Assembly (NCBI RefSeq): GCF_025118155.1
Contig: NW_026251425.1
Span: forward strand, 62,001 to 126,000
Length of the DNA stretch: 64,000 nt
Reading direction: 5' to 3'
Origin: Cokeromyces recurvatus
Taxonomy: Eukaryota; Mucoromycota; Mucoromycetes; Mucorales; Mucoraceae
Positions 34,219 through 46,827 of this stretch are shown here, piece by piece. Both the position numbers and the translations under genes were made by a program. The notes under the pieces are model-generated. The model saw only the letters and a list, made by a program, of their open reading frames with translations, ran no database searches and was not told the origin of the DNA. How positions within the stretch are numbered: position 1 is the stretch's first letter; every line of letters starts with the position of its first letter.

Positions 34219-35801
34219 TTATTCATCTTCTTCTTCATCACTACCCTTCTTGTTAAACTTTGTTTCCACTAAACATTCCTTTGGAATTACACCTTTATCA
34301 TTCAAATACAAGTAATCAGGACCCACATGAGCATCTAACGATGTTAAATAACCATCAAATACATGCTCATTATGTTCTGTTTCAAAGATCTTTTTATAAA
34401 TCCATTCATGCTTAAACTCCTCAATCTTATCATTGTAAAGATCAAAATCAATTTTATCTCGTTTGACTTCATTAGATGCCTTGATGCGTGTCTTTTCATT
34501 GTAAACCTTAAAGATAGGTCGTTCTAATAAAAGGCCAAGAGCAGGTGCCTTAGGAATATTAATTCTATTTTCTTCAAATGATTGAGAGATCAGTGAAATA
34601 GGTGTCTTTGTACGAGTCACAAGTAATGCCATAGCTAATTTAATAAATGTTAGGTAAAGACTGGGATATTCACTTTTTTTTTTTTTTTTGACCTACCAAT
34701 CATTTTTCGAATTTGATGCAACATGAATGATTGACCATGTAACTTAATACTAAGCCATTCACTGCCATCAATATAGATGGGCTCAGAAACATCAATACTT
34801 TTGATAAATCGATTAGCACTTTTTTCTTTAAAGGATTTTCCATTTGTATAATTGTGAAAATTATGAGTTCCTTCAAAACATTTGAGAGCTTGTTTAAAGA
34901 TATTGATTTGATCATTTGTTGCTCTATATTGGTGACGTTCTTCAAGCTCTTTAGGTGTACTGCGTGTTGTGTAACGATATTCACCTTCTGGGGTTACCAA
35001 CTTCAAGTCGTTTTCATGACTTGGTTCTGTTGTCAATGTTTTTTCAGTGGGTGCCATAAAGGCACAAGTAGGCAATAAATATTCATAAACTCGTGAATCA
35101 CACAGGTTTTTGGGATTGAATGAATTGATGACAGGTACAAAACCCCAAACACGAATTTGGGGAGGCAAAAGGTCATTAATACGTTGAACAATCTCATCAG
35201 CGCTTTCATCGGGCATAATTTGCATTTTGAAAGAAATGATATTGCCAGCTGCGTGTACACCTTTATCAGTGCGTGCAGCTCGCATCCATGCAGATTTTTT
35301 AGGATCAGTTGCATTATCTTTTGAAATGGCATTAACTTTACAAAGTACATTAAAAAGTTCTCCTTCAATCGAACTAGCATTTTGATTACTAACAAACGAA
35401 TAATTAGCATTTCAAAAAAGAAAAAAAAAGAAAAACACATTTTATGCTTACAGCTGGAGGCCTTGATAACCAGTTCCGTTATAGCCGATCAATAAAGCAA
35501 CTTTCTTTTTTGGAATTCGAGGTTCACGAGGACCTAAATGTTCAGGACGTTCCTCTAATCCTACACGACCACCTCCTTTTTTCTCATCATATTCCTTTTT
35601 TGTAGGTTTTCGTTTTGAACGAGGTGAAGAAAAATTGGGATCATCAATTTGGATGGGACGCTTTGCACCTACTGTTTCTTGTTGTTTAGATTCTGTCTTT
35701 TGATCATTTGTTGATCCTTGATCATTAGATTGTGCTTTTTGAGCCTCAGTTATCGACTCTTGTTCAGTTGGTTTTTTTTCTTTTGATGAAACAATGCCCA
35801 T
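34219..35801 (-). CDS. PUS1: tRNA pseudouridine synthase Pus1
   Basis: Three exons (35801-35452, 35388-34697, 34634-34219) give 485 residues. The catalytic block AARTDKGVHA holds the conserved Asp (about 158); KVALLIGYNGTGYQGLQL starts the domain, and GTHNFHNYT and LHGQSFMLHQIRKMIGAMA are further TruA/Pus1 signatures. It modifies uridines to pseudouridine in tRNAs (positions such as 27/28 and 34-36 in yeast), U2 snRNA and some mRNAs. The N-terminal 90 residues are a Gln/Lys-rich polar tail with a basic cluster (KRKPTKKEYDEKK) that could be a nuclear signal. The acidic C-terminus (SDEEEDE) is typical. It is 109 bp downstream of Arp6 on the same strand. Confidence 0.95.
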
Positions 35802-35910
35802 GTTTTTGTATATTCTCTCTCTCTCTCTCCTTATGTAAACAAGAAAAAATAAAGCTTATATGCGTATAAAAAAAAAATTTTTTTTTTATTAACTTCTTCA
35901 AAAAAGCCAA

Positions 35911-37491
35911 TCAAATTGCTCCAAACTTCCTTCTACAAATCTCACTACCATATTCCAAATATTCTTTACGCTGAACAAACGTCTTTTGCAATTCACTTTT
36001 AGAGCTTAATGAAGTAAATCTATTTCCACCTTCCCATGCAAAAGTGACAGGACTAGAAAAGTAAAGAAGAAGAAGAAAAAAAAAAGTTAGCAAAATAGAT
36101 AAAGCTGTAATTATGTACACTTTTACTTAGGCGGTGTCACTATACGAATATCAAATTCAGTAGGAACTAATAGCCTTAAATCTTGCTCACTATTTTATAT
36201 ATTAATTGAGTTTATTAATAAATTTAACCTATTTATAGAGGGAGCCTTACATTCTTTCCATATAACCTGGTATATTTGCATTGCCGCCTACAAGTACAAT
36301 ATTCGCATATAAAAGTCCATGAATAGCTAAATAAATCAAAAGTTAAAGAGAAAAAAAAAAGGCAAAAAAAAAAAAATATAGGTGTATATTACATGAATCA
36401 CAAGCAAGTACACTTTGAGTTATGGCCTCAGGAATACCAGCTTGATCAATTCCGATATCAGAAGGATGCATTAATATTTCGGGTATCATGAATCTTTCGT
36501 TATTCATTAGTAACACCTGCTGATCTGAAGAAGTTGAACCATAAGGACGAATATGACCTTCTGTTGTATTTACAAAATCTGGTAATACATATTCCTGTAT
36601 AATTGAATTCTTGATACCTTGTTTTCTAGTAAAAAAAAATAAGAGAAAGAAAAAAATTGCATTTTTGATTCTTTTTTACCTGCATATATCTAGATCTTTA
36701 TAAACGTCTTTTGAAATAAAACAAGATTTCTCTTTAACATCATTTATAATATATGTTTCTTCCATCATGTCGTAGGAACGAAAGGAGACAACCTCTTTAA
36801 GGTGATTTGTCAGCAATTTCCCTCCTACATTTAATCGTCTTATTCCTTTTAAAACAGGTTTCCCCATCAAAAAGGGGACAGTATGAGTAAAGGAATAGCC
36901 TGAATCAACCACTAAAACACAGTCAGGAATAGATCCTAACTTGTCCTTAAAGAGTCCACTTAACTCATTGTAAAGACATAATTGAGGGGCCATAGTACGA
37001 TAACAAGCTTTAAATTCATACTCTTCAAAAATCACTTGATCGTAACTATCCTGAATAATGGGTAAGTTAAAACAAGGTTCAGTTATAAGTAGACGACTCG
37101 ATTTAGGATCAAAATGCGATTTGAAAAGACGATCCCAAATACTGCGTTCGATGGTCCAATTGACGAGTAAACCCTATCATTAAAAGAAATGAGTCATATT
37201 ACTGCGAGCTATCTCTATGTATGAAGAAAAAAAAAAGGAAACTTACTTTTTCAAAGGGTATACGATAATAAAGGGATGAAAAATCAGTGCATTCGTCGAG
37301 TTCATCGCCTATATACTGTCGTTTGTCTTTTTTATCACGTATAATGGCATTGGGTATAAGCCTAGAATAGATTAGCTTCAACTATTGAGTATTATTATTG
37401 AAGGGTATTACCTTGGTGACTTGTGTGTAGAGGATAAACCTACTTTCATCGTATGGGCTCCATTATCTAATATAATCGTAGGTATTGACAT
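35911..37491 (-). CDS. ARP6: Actin-related protein 6 (SWR1 complex)
   Basis: Seven exons (37491-37412, 37361-37247, 37173-36680, 36625-36393, 36326-36251, 36189-36127, 36052-35911) give 400 residues. Actin fold landmarks: [17 protein letters not shown] (phosphate loop 1), [19 protein letters not shown] (phosphate loop 2 with the Arp6-type FTHTVP), [14 protein letters not shown], and the C-terminal [20 protein letters not shown] near the start also fits Arp6. It is a subunit of the SWR1 remodeller that exchanges H2A.Z. This gene ends with TGA while most neighbours use TAA. All intron ends are GTA..AG. Confidence 0.93.
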
Positions 37492-37522
37492 CTTGAGAAA
37501 ATGAAAAAAAAAAAACAAAAAA

Positions 37523-37555
<33 letters not shown>

Positions 37556-38198
37556 ATTATGTAAGTCGGTGTTTTAAAATATAAAGGATATGCTTAGATA
37601 TGCGAACACAACTATTTACAAAGTGTTGGTTTTAATAGCGCTGTGTGCAAGATATCCTTATGACATTAACAATCCTACTCTTAGCATACCACACAATTTT
37701 AGACATGGATTTTTATTTCATATATTTAAAACTATTTGATTTTTAATTGTATTTTATATAATGAATATTTTCTGTTTTGTATGCATTTTTTTTTAATTGG
37801 ATTCTTTACTTTGCATACTTGTTCTATCTTATGTTCTTTCGTTCTTTCTCTTGTTAATTTTCTAACTTTACTCCATCTATATAATGAACTTGTGTGCTGT
37901 TTTAATGTTATAGGGTAAAATATAGATTTGTATGTGAGATAACAAGTCTAAAATAGGTGTCATTAACAATTAGACAGTAATAGTTTTAAGCTATTATACG
38001 CTTATTGATTATTTCATACATGCTTTTTTATACATGTAAGCTTCTTGCAATTATTTAGTAATAACTAACATTTGAAACATAGGTTGTTAATATGGTAGAC
38101 AGAAAAAAAAACGCGCTTGTTATATAATGGCCTAACGCTCTGTCTGTTTGTTTACATAAAATGAATATATAATATTTATTGATAATGGAATGCATGTA
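37492..38198. other. Intergenic region with A-rich tract
   Basis: About 700 bp between the Arp6 start and the acyltransferase stop. A-rich tract with few interruptions at about 37507-37554, immediately upstream of the Arp6 ATG. No supported gene. Confidence 0.6.
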
Positions 38199-40417
38199 TT
38201 ATTTTGATAATTCTACATCGCTTGCGGAAGCAGAAGTATTATAAGCTGTAGTTGACGTATTACCTGTCTTATCTAAGAAATAAAGTTGTTCATCTGAATC
38301 TGATTCCTCTTCTTGTTTTGTCCAATTAAAGATATTGCTGTCATGAAGCAACACATTTGCAGTGCCTGTCAAAAACTCACTAGCAATTTGTGAAAATGTT
38401 CTTCCTCCTGATGCTAACTCAGATACAGATTCTTCGCTTGTATTGTCACTTCTAAATACATTGGATGAATCAAAATCGCTAAAGACGTTAGGACCAATTT
38501 CGTTGATGGCTGCTGTAATGTCCTGAGAAAGTTTTTCACGAAGTTGACGTAAGTTAGCAGATGCATCAGGGTCTACTAAAGCTAGGTATAAAGGGCGAAT
38601 AGATCTGAGGAATAGAATAGAATAAGTAAGTACAAAACAATGAGTGTGCTTTTTATCATGTTTTACTTGAATACATCTACTCCATTTTCTGCAAATCTCA
38701 TTGACGCGTAACTAATAAAAGGTAACATGGTCCATGTCAAAAGAGGATATAACAAAGTTTTGAACCAACTTAAATCTGATTTTAGACATATCCAAAGCAC
38801 AATTAGCGTATACAAACCATAAAGTAAGGGTATTAAGACTAAACCAACTAAAAATTTCCATGTAGCTAATACATCCCTTCCTCTAATCTTTACTGAAGAT
38901 GATTTTAACGCGTCTTTTGCTTTCTTTGCACTAAGCGCTTTTGCTGTAATGACAATAGGTAGATTCAGAATAGATCTAATAATAAGATTAAATAAATTTT
39001 CATTCTTTCTTCTTCTTCCCTTTTCTCTCTTTTTTTTTTTTTTCTTTTACCCTGGGAATGACAATAGAGCCCATACAATTAAAACACCAATACGATACCA
39101 TAATAAACAAAATGTTCTCCACTCTCTTAAATTAATCTCTGGCACCTGATGATCCCTTAATCCATGATATTTTAATAATTGATTATAGGCTAATACTTTC
39201 TGCTGTAAGTCAATAACACGTGGATCATCTTTATAGATATTGTATCCAATAACAAAACGACGATTTAAATCAACAACCTGAGCAATATGAAGACGACGAT
39301 GAGTAGCTGGCTTATAGAGACGACGAGCTGCCTGAATACACATTAGAGTTTGATCATTAGGAACATTGACTGTGACAGCTTTTAATGCATAAAATATAGT
39401 ATCTAATAAACTCGAACAAGCTTCGCGTTTTTCCTCTCCTCCCTTCTTGAACTTTTCTACAAGATCATTAGAGATTGTGATTGGATTACCAAACTCAATC
39501 ACAGCTCTTGAACGAAACTTGTGAGCATGGAAATAGTTGAGTCCACAAGGTACAATTTTGACATCAAGACCTGGATATTTGGCCATCGCGCCTAATGCCA
39601 TAATAGTCACACCTGCTTTAAATGGCAACATCTCTGCACGATCGTGCGATCCACCTTCTGGAAAAATCGTGATGCAGCGACCCTCATGTAATTCTTCGTA
39701 AACACATTCATAAACACCATCTTGGTCAATATGGGGTAAACATTTGTAGGCAGAGCCCGAGGGCTTGGTGAGGTGTTCAAGTGCCCGCTTATCGGTAATA
39801 GGTGATTTAATAATAAGTTCAGTGTCAGACAATATCTTTGCAACGGTGATTTTGCCTGAATTACGAGGTAAAATGATGGCATCGTTAGGTTGAAATTGGC
39901 TGGTAAATTGAGTGTCAATGCCATGAATTTTAAGACGATCGGTCTTGGGATTTAAAAGGTGAATGCGCCCATGACCTGTTTCTGCAAGATCTTGAGGCCT
40001 CATGACGGGAACTGCAAAAAAAAAAAAAAAAAAAAAAAAAAAGATTAATGTTTCTAATAATAAAATAGGGCAGCTTATAGAGAAACATACTTGGATGAAC
40101 AAGGCTAGCAAGGAAACCAATGGCTTTCTGTTTCATTGATTTAGCAGCAATTAAAAAGGATACTGGGCGATTACATTCTCGCATAACAATCAAAGGATCA
40201 ACGAACTAGAATTATGTTAATTCAGTGAAAATTTGTATATTATTTAATGATTATACTCTACTTGATTTGCATGGGGAGCAGCAACAAAGATCACAGGGCC
40301 ATCTAAAGGGATCTTGTGTGAACCTCTAGGTCTAATTTCTCGAAAGAAGACATCAAGCATAATATTAAATAGCCATAATGCACAATCATACAATATGTCT
40401 TGCTTTTGTTTTTTCAT
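38199..40417 (-). CDS. Glycerol-3-phosphate O-acyltransferase, Sct1/Gpt2 type
   Basis: Six exons (40417-40262, 40205-40091, 40011-39051, 38975-38667, 38604-38199, with the small spliced segments in between all in phase) give 648 residues from five joins as read here. N-terminus: DILYDCALWLFNIMLDVFFREIRPRG, matching fungal GPATs. Acyltransferase blocks: PHANQFVDP, then CITIFPEGGSHDR and VKIVPCGLNYFHAHKFRSRA. Two to three membrane segments follow (FCLLWYRIGVLIVWALLSF; KFLVGLVLIPLLYGLYTLIVLWI; LLYPLLTWTMLPFISYAS). The C-terminal 130 residues are Ser/Asp/Glu-rich and probably cytosolic and regulatory. It acylates glycerol-3-phosphate at sn-1, the first step of phospholipid and triacylglycerol synthesis, in the ER. 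The start at 40417 is chosen because the conserved sequence continues upstream of the inner Met. Confidence 0.93.
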
Positions 40418-42619
40418 TTTTTTTCTTTTTCTTATTCGTTTTCTTATTCTTTTCCTTTTCCTTTCTTTTTTTTTTTTATTTATTTTATTTTATTTTTTTG
40501 GTTAAGGAGCAAAAAGAAACTTCAAGAAAAATAAAGTCAAATAATAATGTCCGAACTGTTAAAATAAGCAAATAAAACATTTGCATACTTCAGATTTTCT
40601 TTTTTTTGATTTTTTTTTTCATTTTTATTATCGTTATTTAAACAGAAACTACAGCATATTTACATCATTTAAAAGGTTAAATTTTTGGATTTTACCATAG
40701 CCCTATCTAAATAGATAATACGCTTATTTAAGCCAATTCAACTGTGGTTTTTTTTTTTAAAAAAGAAAAAGACTTACAATGTCATCTTTAAGTTATTTAT
40801 CAAACTACTGCTTTACACGTGTTCTTATATATATATATATATATTTATTTTTTTTTGAGATATAGAATGGATAATATATTAACAGTCTATAACATAACTG
40901 ATTTGAATGGTGTATTAGTAACATAGTTATATGGCTATCAAATTGTTTCTTTTAAATTTTAATATTCTAAGCAATACCTCGTATTTCCCTTTTCAACTTG
41001 TTATTTGTGTTTACCAAGAATTGGTTTTACTACGGTTATTGCTGTCCTATTAATATCAATGAGTCGTTCTATTATTATTCCGATTATATCAGTTTTTCGA
41101 TAACTTAATACTTCTTCAAATAGTAGTATTTTGAATTAGCTGCTTAGAGAAACTGAAGAATTTACTACAATTAGTAAAATTCTGATCATATTTTAAAAGA
41201 AATGAATGTATTCTTTCATATACAAGTATAGAGTTTTCAGAAATAGACGTAAAGTGATCATTTTAAATGATCCTTATACTCATTAAAGATCTATAGAAGA
41301 TTCTAATTATTAGTAGTATAGAGCGTTGGAATAAATGTATTGTTAAATATAACATGTGTCTTTAGAGGAACCTCCTATAACAATTTAGGTTTGATTATTA
41401 TATATAAATCGAACATATTATATTATAGTGCAGCTAAATAATAAATGAGTTTATTTTATAAACCCTTCCAGTTAAATTGCAATCCAAGTAAGGCTTATTA
41501 TTGTACAATTATCGTCATTATCGATAACTATCAATTACAGTAATACTGTTTGCACCTTAAAAATAGATGTAACAATATAGTAAAATACAATAAGAGTCCT
41601 TAATCGTTTACTTTACTAGTAGTTTCTTATAATAATTTTCTTGTAGCACTATTAGAATACATTATGCCGTTTACAAACGAAATAAATGAGCTATTCTATT
41701 CTACTTTACGTGTTATTCTATAAGGAAGATGTCATAAAATCGCATACATGGATAAATTCATATCCAACAATAATTTAAATAGTGTTGATGAATTCTAGAT
41801 TAGGACAGAAATACGTTCTAAAAAAAGACCTAATATACACTTATAATTATTTAATGTAACTAGTAGACAGCCAATCATCATGCTAATATATGTTCATTAT
41901 CTTCTTCTTCTTCTTTTTTTTTACCGCAGTAAAAGACTAATATAAGCTTGAAAAGTGTAAAGTAACTTGATTCTTGGTAGATTTGATCGTTATTAACTTA
42001 TTTTTGTAAACTTTATTAATGTTATACCTTCTTGTAATCATAGTTAGTCTAATAAGTTTGATATTTTCCTGTTTCTTAAATTACGAGGGAGGGAATAGAC
42101 ATGTCCCAGATGACTAATAGTGTTATCATTTTGGATCCGAAATTTGCTTACTCACCTTTTGCTTAATAAATACGAAAGCAGTATAATTATAGCTTGCTTA
42201 TTCTTAATCTTCTTAGTTACACATATCTAAATAAGAAAATTATTTTTAATTGAACAAAGTAAGTATTAAAGAAAAAAGTGAAATGATCCAAAGAAGATAG
42301 AAATAAATTTCAAAATTAAAGACTAGCTTATTCCAAAAATAGTCTATTCTGTAAAGAATATCTATGATTTGCTATTTAAATAGAAGAGAACAAAATATAG
42401 AGTATATATTGTTATTAATATATAGAATCACACTGAAGACGCATCTCCTTAGACATATAGACTTTAATTAAATATGCCAAGCTAACTGTTGATTGCAAAT
42501 AAAGAACCCTTTTAAATAATGGAATCCAAATTTCAAGTATCAAATGTATTTTTAAATGACAATGATCCTTGTTGTACGTATAAAACTTCTAATTACATAA
42601 CAGAATATAGTTTTCTGTA

Positions 42620-42695
42620 TTTATATGTGATGTATTATACATAAATGAAAGTATATATTTATATGTGATGTATTATACATAAATGAAAGCATATA
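42620..42695. repeat. 38-bp tandem duplication, two copies with one mismatch
   Basis: Copies at 42620-42657 and 42658-42695 differ by a single T/C near the end, so the duplication is recent. The unit is AT-rich, starts with TTTATATGTG and contains an ATAAATGAAAG block. Confidence 0.92.
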
Positions 42696-42758
42696 TTTAT
42701 GTAGGCAATTCTCGACCTAATTTATAATTATCATAGACTCTTTATATAATAATAGGAG

Positions 42759-42766
42759 TATAAAAG
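42759..42766 (+). promoter_or_regulatory. TATA-like box upstream of the aspartic-protease-like gene
   Basis: TATAAAAG about 345 bp before the ATG, followed by pyrimidine-rich tracts at about 42900-43010, suggesting a long leader or a start nearer the tracts. Pattern-based only. Confidence 0.4.
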
Positions 42767-43111
42767 ATCCAGGGCACCCTTTACACAATAGTTAATTAGC
42801 TTACTTTCTATCCAATCAATTTAACAATTTTTAAACTCAATTTCTTCATTTTGTTCTTTGATCATTACACACAAAAAGCTTCACTCTAAACTAATAATTC
42901 CTTTTTTTTTTCAATATATTTTATTACTCCTTTTTCGTTCTTTTTTTTTCACTCGTTCCTTTTCTTTTCTCTCTCTATCTTTCTCTCTTTTTTTTTTCTT
43001 GTATTATTAGATAGGTCATAAATCTTTATATCATAAACAGTAACGAAATCAAAATCTTATTCGAACTCCAATAAATCGTATAAATAAATACCCTTTCCAG
43101 TCTTTATAAAT

Positions 43112-44923
43112 ATGCGTACTGCTTTCCTTTGTCTTGCAGCTTTTGCACAATTAGCTTTAAATGCTGTTTCAGCAGACCCTATCAATATTCCTCTTTATAA
43201 ACGTTCTGATTCTGGTGCTATTTATAAAGCTGCCGGAAAAGCACTTGAAAATGGTGTGGTAAATATACATAATTAATATTTTGTGTTACAATATACTAAC
43301 TAAGTTAAATTTCTTTATATAGCTTGCTGGTAAAGTAAAGATTGGTAATCCTCCTCAAGAATTTACTGTAGCCTTTGATACCAGTAAATATATCTGATCT
43401 TTTTTTTTTCTTTCTTTTTTCTTTTTTTTTTATCCCCTCCCCTACCCCTTATTTTATTACAAGGTTGTACTTAATTTCATTATTTTTAAACTAGCGACTG
43501 GTTATTCTTGGGTTCGTGGTTCTAGAGTAAAGTATTACTTACACTACATTCTGCATATTCTTCTAAATCTTATAAATTTATTATTATTATTAATAGTGTA
43601 AAACTAAAAATTGTCGTGGACGTTGTAGTTATTATGCCCTCAAATCCTCAGATGTTGTTTCAACAGGAAAAAAATTTTCAGTTGAATATGGCGACTCTTG
43701 TGTTGATACACATGTTTATTTAGATACCTTTGAATTCAGCAATCTTACAGTTAAGAATATGCCTTTTGGCGGCGCCTATCGTATGTCAGGTTTCGCTAAT
43801 GGTTTTGGTAAGCTACACATCATATATATGTATATATAAATAAACTGTAGCATGTAGATTACTTACTTTATTTTATGCATAGACGGTTATCTTGGTCTTG
43901 GCCGTAGTGTTGATTTTAATTTTACCAAGATAAGATCGACCGCATCCAACAGTAAATTTGACATGGAAACAAAAAAAAAAAAAAAATGCATAATAAAATT
44001 TCTAATTTTTTTCTTTTTTTTTTTTTCCTTTTTCTTTTATAGGCTTGAGTAAACGTGATGTTACACTTCCTGATTCTGCCTTTGTTTCTACTGCTTTCCA
44101 ACAAGGTTCTGGAATAACAAGTGCTCAGTTTGGTATCTATACAACAAGCACAAATGCCGGTTTTGATCAATCTGGTACTACACCTGTAACATCCAATACA
44201 GGCAACATAGCTAACACAAATACCACTCCTCCACCTGGTTCTAATATCAATACCAACACCACTACGACTGATACTACCGTTGATACTTCTGGTAGTGTCA
44301 CAGATGGAGGATTTGGTGCTCTCACAAAACGAAACAATCATGCCGCCGACACAGAAGAAGAAGAACCTGCTGGCTACCTTATTTTAGGTGGTGTCGATAA
44401 GTCAATTATAAAAGGTAAAATGGAATATATTCGTTTAGCTGATAATCCAGGTGCTAAAGCCAAGAATTGGGACGTTTGTATTCGACATGCTAGCTTTGGT
44501 CCTCTTCGTTTCCGTCAGCAGCCTAATGCGATTGCCTCTGTCTCTACATCTACTAGTTTTATTTCCATGCCACCTGACCAAGCTGATGCCTTCCATGCCA
44601 AGTTTGGTGGTCAATACCAACCTTCAAAGCGTAACTATGCTATCAAATGTTCTAAAGCTGCTGAGTTACCTCTTCTGAAAATGACACTTGAAGATCATAT
44701 TGTCGAATTGCCTGCAAAATATTGGATTGCTGTTGTAGATGCTGATCGTGACTGTTGCGAAACTAAAATTACTCGTGGTAATTCAGAGCGTGATTGGGTG
44801 CTTGGTACAAGTTTAATAAATGCCTTTTATACAAGTTTTGATCCTGAAAACGAAGCAATTGGTTTAGCTATCAAGAAGGGCCATTCAAACGATGGCCTTC
44901 GAGTCTACAAAAAATCCCATTAA
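43112..44923 (+). CDS. Secreted pepsin-like protein, predicted catalytically inactive
   Basis: Six exons (43112-43258, 43323-43383, 43495-43526, 43597-43807, 43883-43951, 44043-44923) give 466 residues. A signal peptide (about 1-21) and a very short pro-like segment precede a two-lobe A1 fold: KVKIGNPPQEFTVAFDT, CVDTHVYLDTFEF, DGYLGLGRS, YLILGGVD, and the C-terminal WVLGTSLINAFYTSFD. The first active-site motif reads DTTTG (Asp 68) in place of DTGS; the second, normally DTGT, reads STST (Ser at about 341), so one of the two catalytic Asp is missing. A Thr/Asn/Ser-rich insert (about 207-257) lies between the lobes. Likely a non-peptidase relative that binds rather than cuts. The open frame, normal introns and signal peptide argue against simple decay. 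Confidence 0.87.
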
Positions 44924-45169
44924 AAAAAAAATCTAACATTACTTTATATGAAAATCCTTACTTTTTTTTTTTAAAGTGTTATAACAAAGAATATAGGAAT
45001 AAATATTTATACATATAGAATATAGCTTCCCCTTGATTTTATAAACCAAAAATAAATTAAAGTCTATTTAATCTCAGCGAATGAAAGATTTCGAAAAAAA
45101 AAAAGGCTCATTTATAAATCTATTTCTTTTTTTTTTTTTTTATAAATATTTATACATTTCGGTTAAACA

Positions 45170-46091
45170 ATGAGTCAACAAAAATTAACATCAAATCCTC
45201 GTGGTATTCCTAGTTCACCTTTTGTGGTATGTTTTATTAACAATATGAATAAAAACAACAAAACTAAAGATTTATATTATTAGGAACGCGTTGAAGACTA
45301 TGTTTCTGAAGCAGAACCTGTTGAGGTTGTGTTAAGAAAGTTTCAAGAAGCCATTAGGTAAATCTTATTTCTATCTTTTTTTTTTTTTTTTTTTTTTTTT
45401 AACCTACTTTGACCCAACTTGTTTTGTAGTAAATATAAATTTATGGAAATCAATTTATTACAGCGTAGAAAAGTATTAGAAGAAAAGATTCCCGAGATCG
45501 AAAAGACGATTGCCATGGTCGATGTGTTGGCAGAAAAGAAGGATTCAGATGAACCCTTATATACTGATTTTGAATTAAACGACACATTATATGCCAAAGC
45601 TAAAATCGAAGCCTCTGGTACTGTCTATCTTTGGTTAGGTGTAAAGATTTTTTTTTTTTTAAAAAAAAAAATACACATGTACATAAATTTGAAAATTTTA
45701 CTTAATGATTTCATATATGTATAGGCTAATGTGATGCTTGAATATACTTTTGAAGAAGCCAAGGATTTGTTAACATCAAAGCTTGAAACAGCCAAAACGT
45801 CATTAAAAAACACATTGGAAGATCTTGAATTCTTGAGAAGCCAGATTACAACTATGGAAGTCAGTATCCTTTTTTGTTTTAATTTTGATTTCTTGTTTTT
45901 TTTTTTAGGGATTAGATCAAAATAAGTTAAAGAAGACATTTATTATCCTTAACCTTCATTTTCTTTCTTTCTTTTTTTTTTTTTTTTTTTTTTTTTGCAT
46001 ACTAGATACTGCACGTGTATATAATTGGGATGTTAAACAAAGACGACTCTTGCGAGAGAAACAAGCCTCAACTGTGGAAGCTTCTGCTTAA
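45170..46091 (+). CDS. PAC10: Prefoldin subunit 3 (VBP1/Pac10)
   Basis: Five exons (45170-45226, 45284-45357, 45430-45640, 45725-45863, 46006-46091) give 188 residues. Features: GIPSSPFVERVEDYV at the N-terminus, KYKFMEINLLQRRKVLEEKI (first helix), the beta-hairpin segment (TLYAKAKIEASGTVYLWLGANVMLEY), the second coiled coil and the C-terminal VNTARVYNWDVKQRR, all diagnostic for the alpha-type prefoldin subunit 3. It is part of the hexamer that passes nascent actin and tubulin to the chaperonin CCT, in the cytosol. The exon 4 donor GTATCC was chosen because it yields TMEVNTARVYNWDV. T-runs fill introns 2 and 4. Confidence 0.95.
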
Positions 46092-46245
46092 TACATGTTC
46101 TTATTTTATACACATTTGTGTTGTAGTTTATACAATTCGGAAGCTAAAAATAATAATAATAATAATAATAATAAAAAATACGAATCCACACATTTCTGTA
46201 TAATATGACTTTATTTTAAGCTTTTTATTTTATTTTATTTTTATT

Positions 46246-46796
46246 ATGAGTGCTCAACAATTAGGGAAATTCTTAGGGTTGTTTGGTGCCTTATTTCTTG
46301 CCCATTCAGCTTATTCAACTTATGAGCGTAATTAAAAAATATCAGTATATGTTTAGTATCTTAAACATTAACATTTCTTTTCCTAGATCTCGCATACATT
46401 AAAGCAGTTGATGAAGTGAATACAACACTTCCAATAGAAGTATAAATTAAAAATTAAAAAAAAAAAGATAAAAGCTATATATGCATTAACAAAAAAAGAA
46501 AAGAAAAGAAAAGCTTACTTGGTTTAATTCTTTTAGATCGTTACAGAATGCTTAGTATCAGCCTTTGTAGCTCTTGTTGGTGTCATTCTATCTGCAGACG
46601 CGTTCAAACCTATCGCTATGGAACTTGAAGTAGCAAAAATGTAAACTAAATGAATTTCATAATAACAACTATGTATACATATCTATTTATTTATTTATTT
46701 TATTTTATTTTGTTTTATAGGACAATTGATAAAATCGATACAAGACCTTCATTTATTACTTTCAATCATCGTAAAGTCATTTCTAAACAAGTATAG
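46246..46796 (+). CDS. EMC5: ER membrane protein complex subunit 5 (EMC5)
   Basis: Four exons (46246-46327, 46387-46439, 46537-46640, 46721-46796) give 104 residues, the normal size for EMC5/MMGT. Two membrane segments (LGLFGALFLAHSAYSTYEH, then IVTECLVSAFVALVGVILS) flank a short loop (AVDEVNTTLPIE), followed by the FKPI motif and a C-terminal tail with NHRKVISKQ. EMC inserts tail-anchored and multipass proteins into the ER membrane. The gene is missed by simple frame scans because every exon is short. It ends with TAG, 31 bp from the stop of the convergent Mor2/Tao3 gene. Confidence 0.92.
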
Positions 46797-46827
46797 CAAG
46801 ATGGAAAAAACAAAAAATTGAATAAAG

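Larger units (their letters stand above)
40418..43111. other. 2.7-kb gene-free divergent region
   Basis: Separates the acyltransferase (-) and the aspartic-protease-like gene (+). Long stretches have few homopolymers compared with other spacers, with no open frame above noise on either strand. A 38-bp tandem duplication sits near the right end, and a TATA-like box and pyrimidine tracts precede the protease start. Could hold a non-coding transcript or a decayed element; none is provable by eye. Confidence 0.55.

Noticed and set aside
43922..44341. 139-codon frame antisense to the protease-like gene
   Set aside because: Mirror of a Thr/Asn-rich coding stretch, with no independent support.
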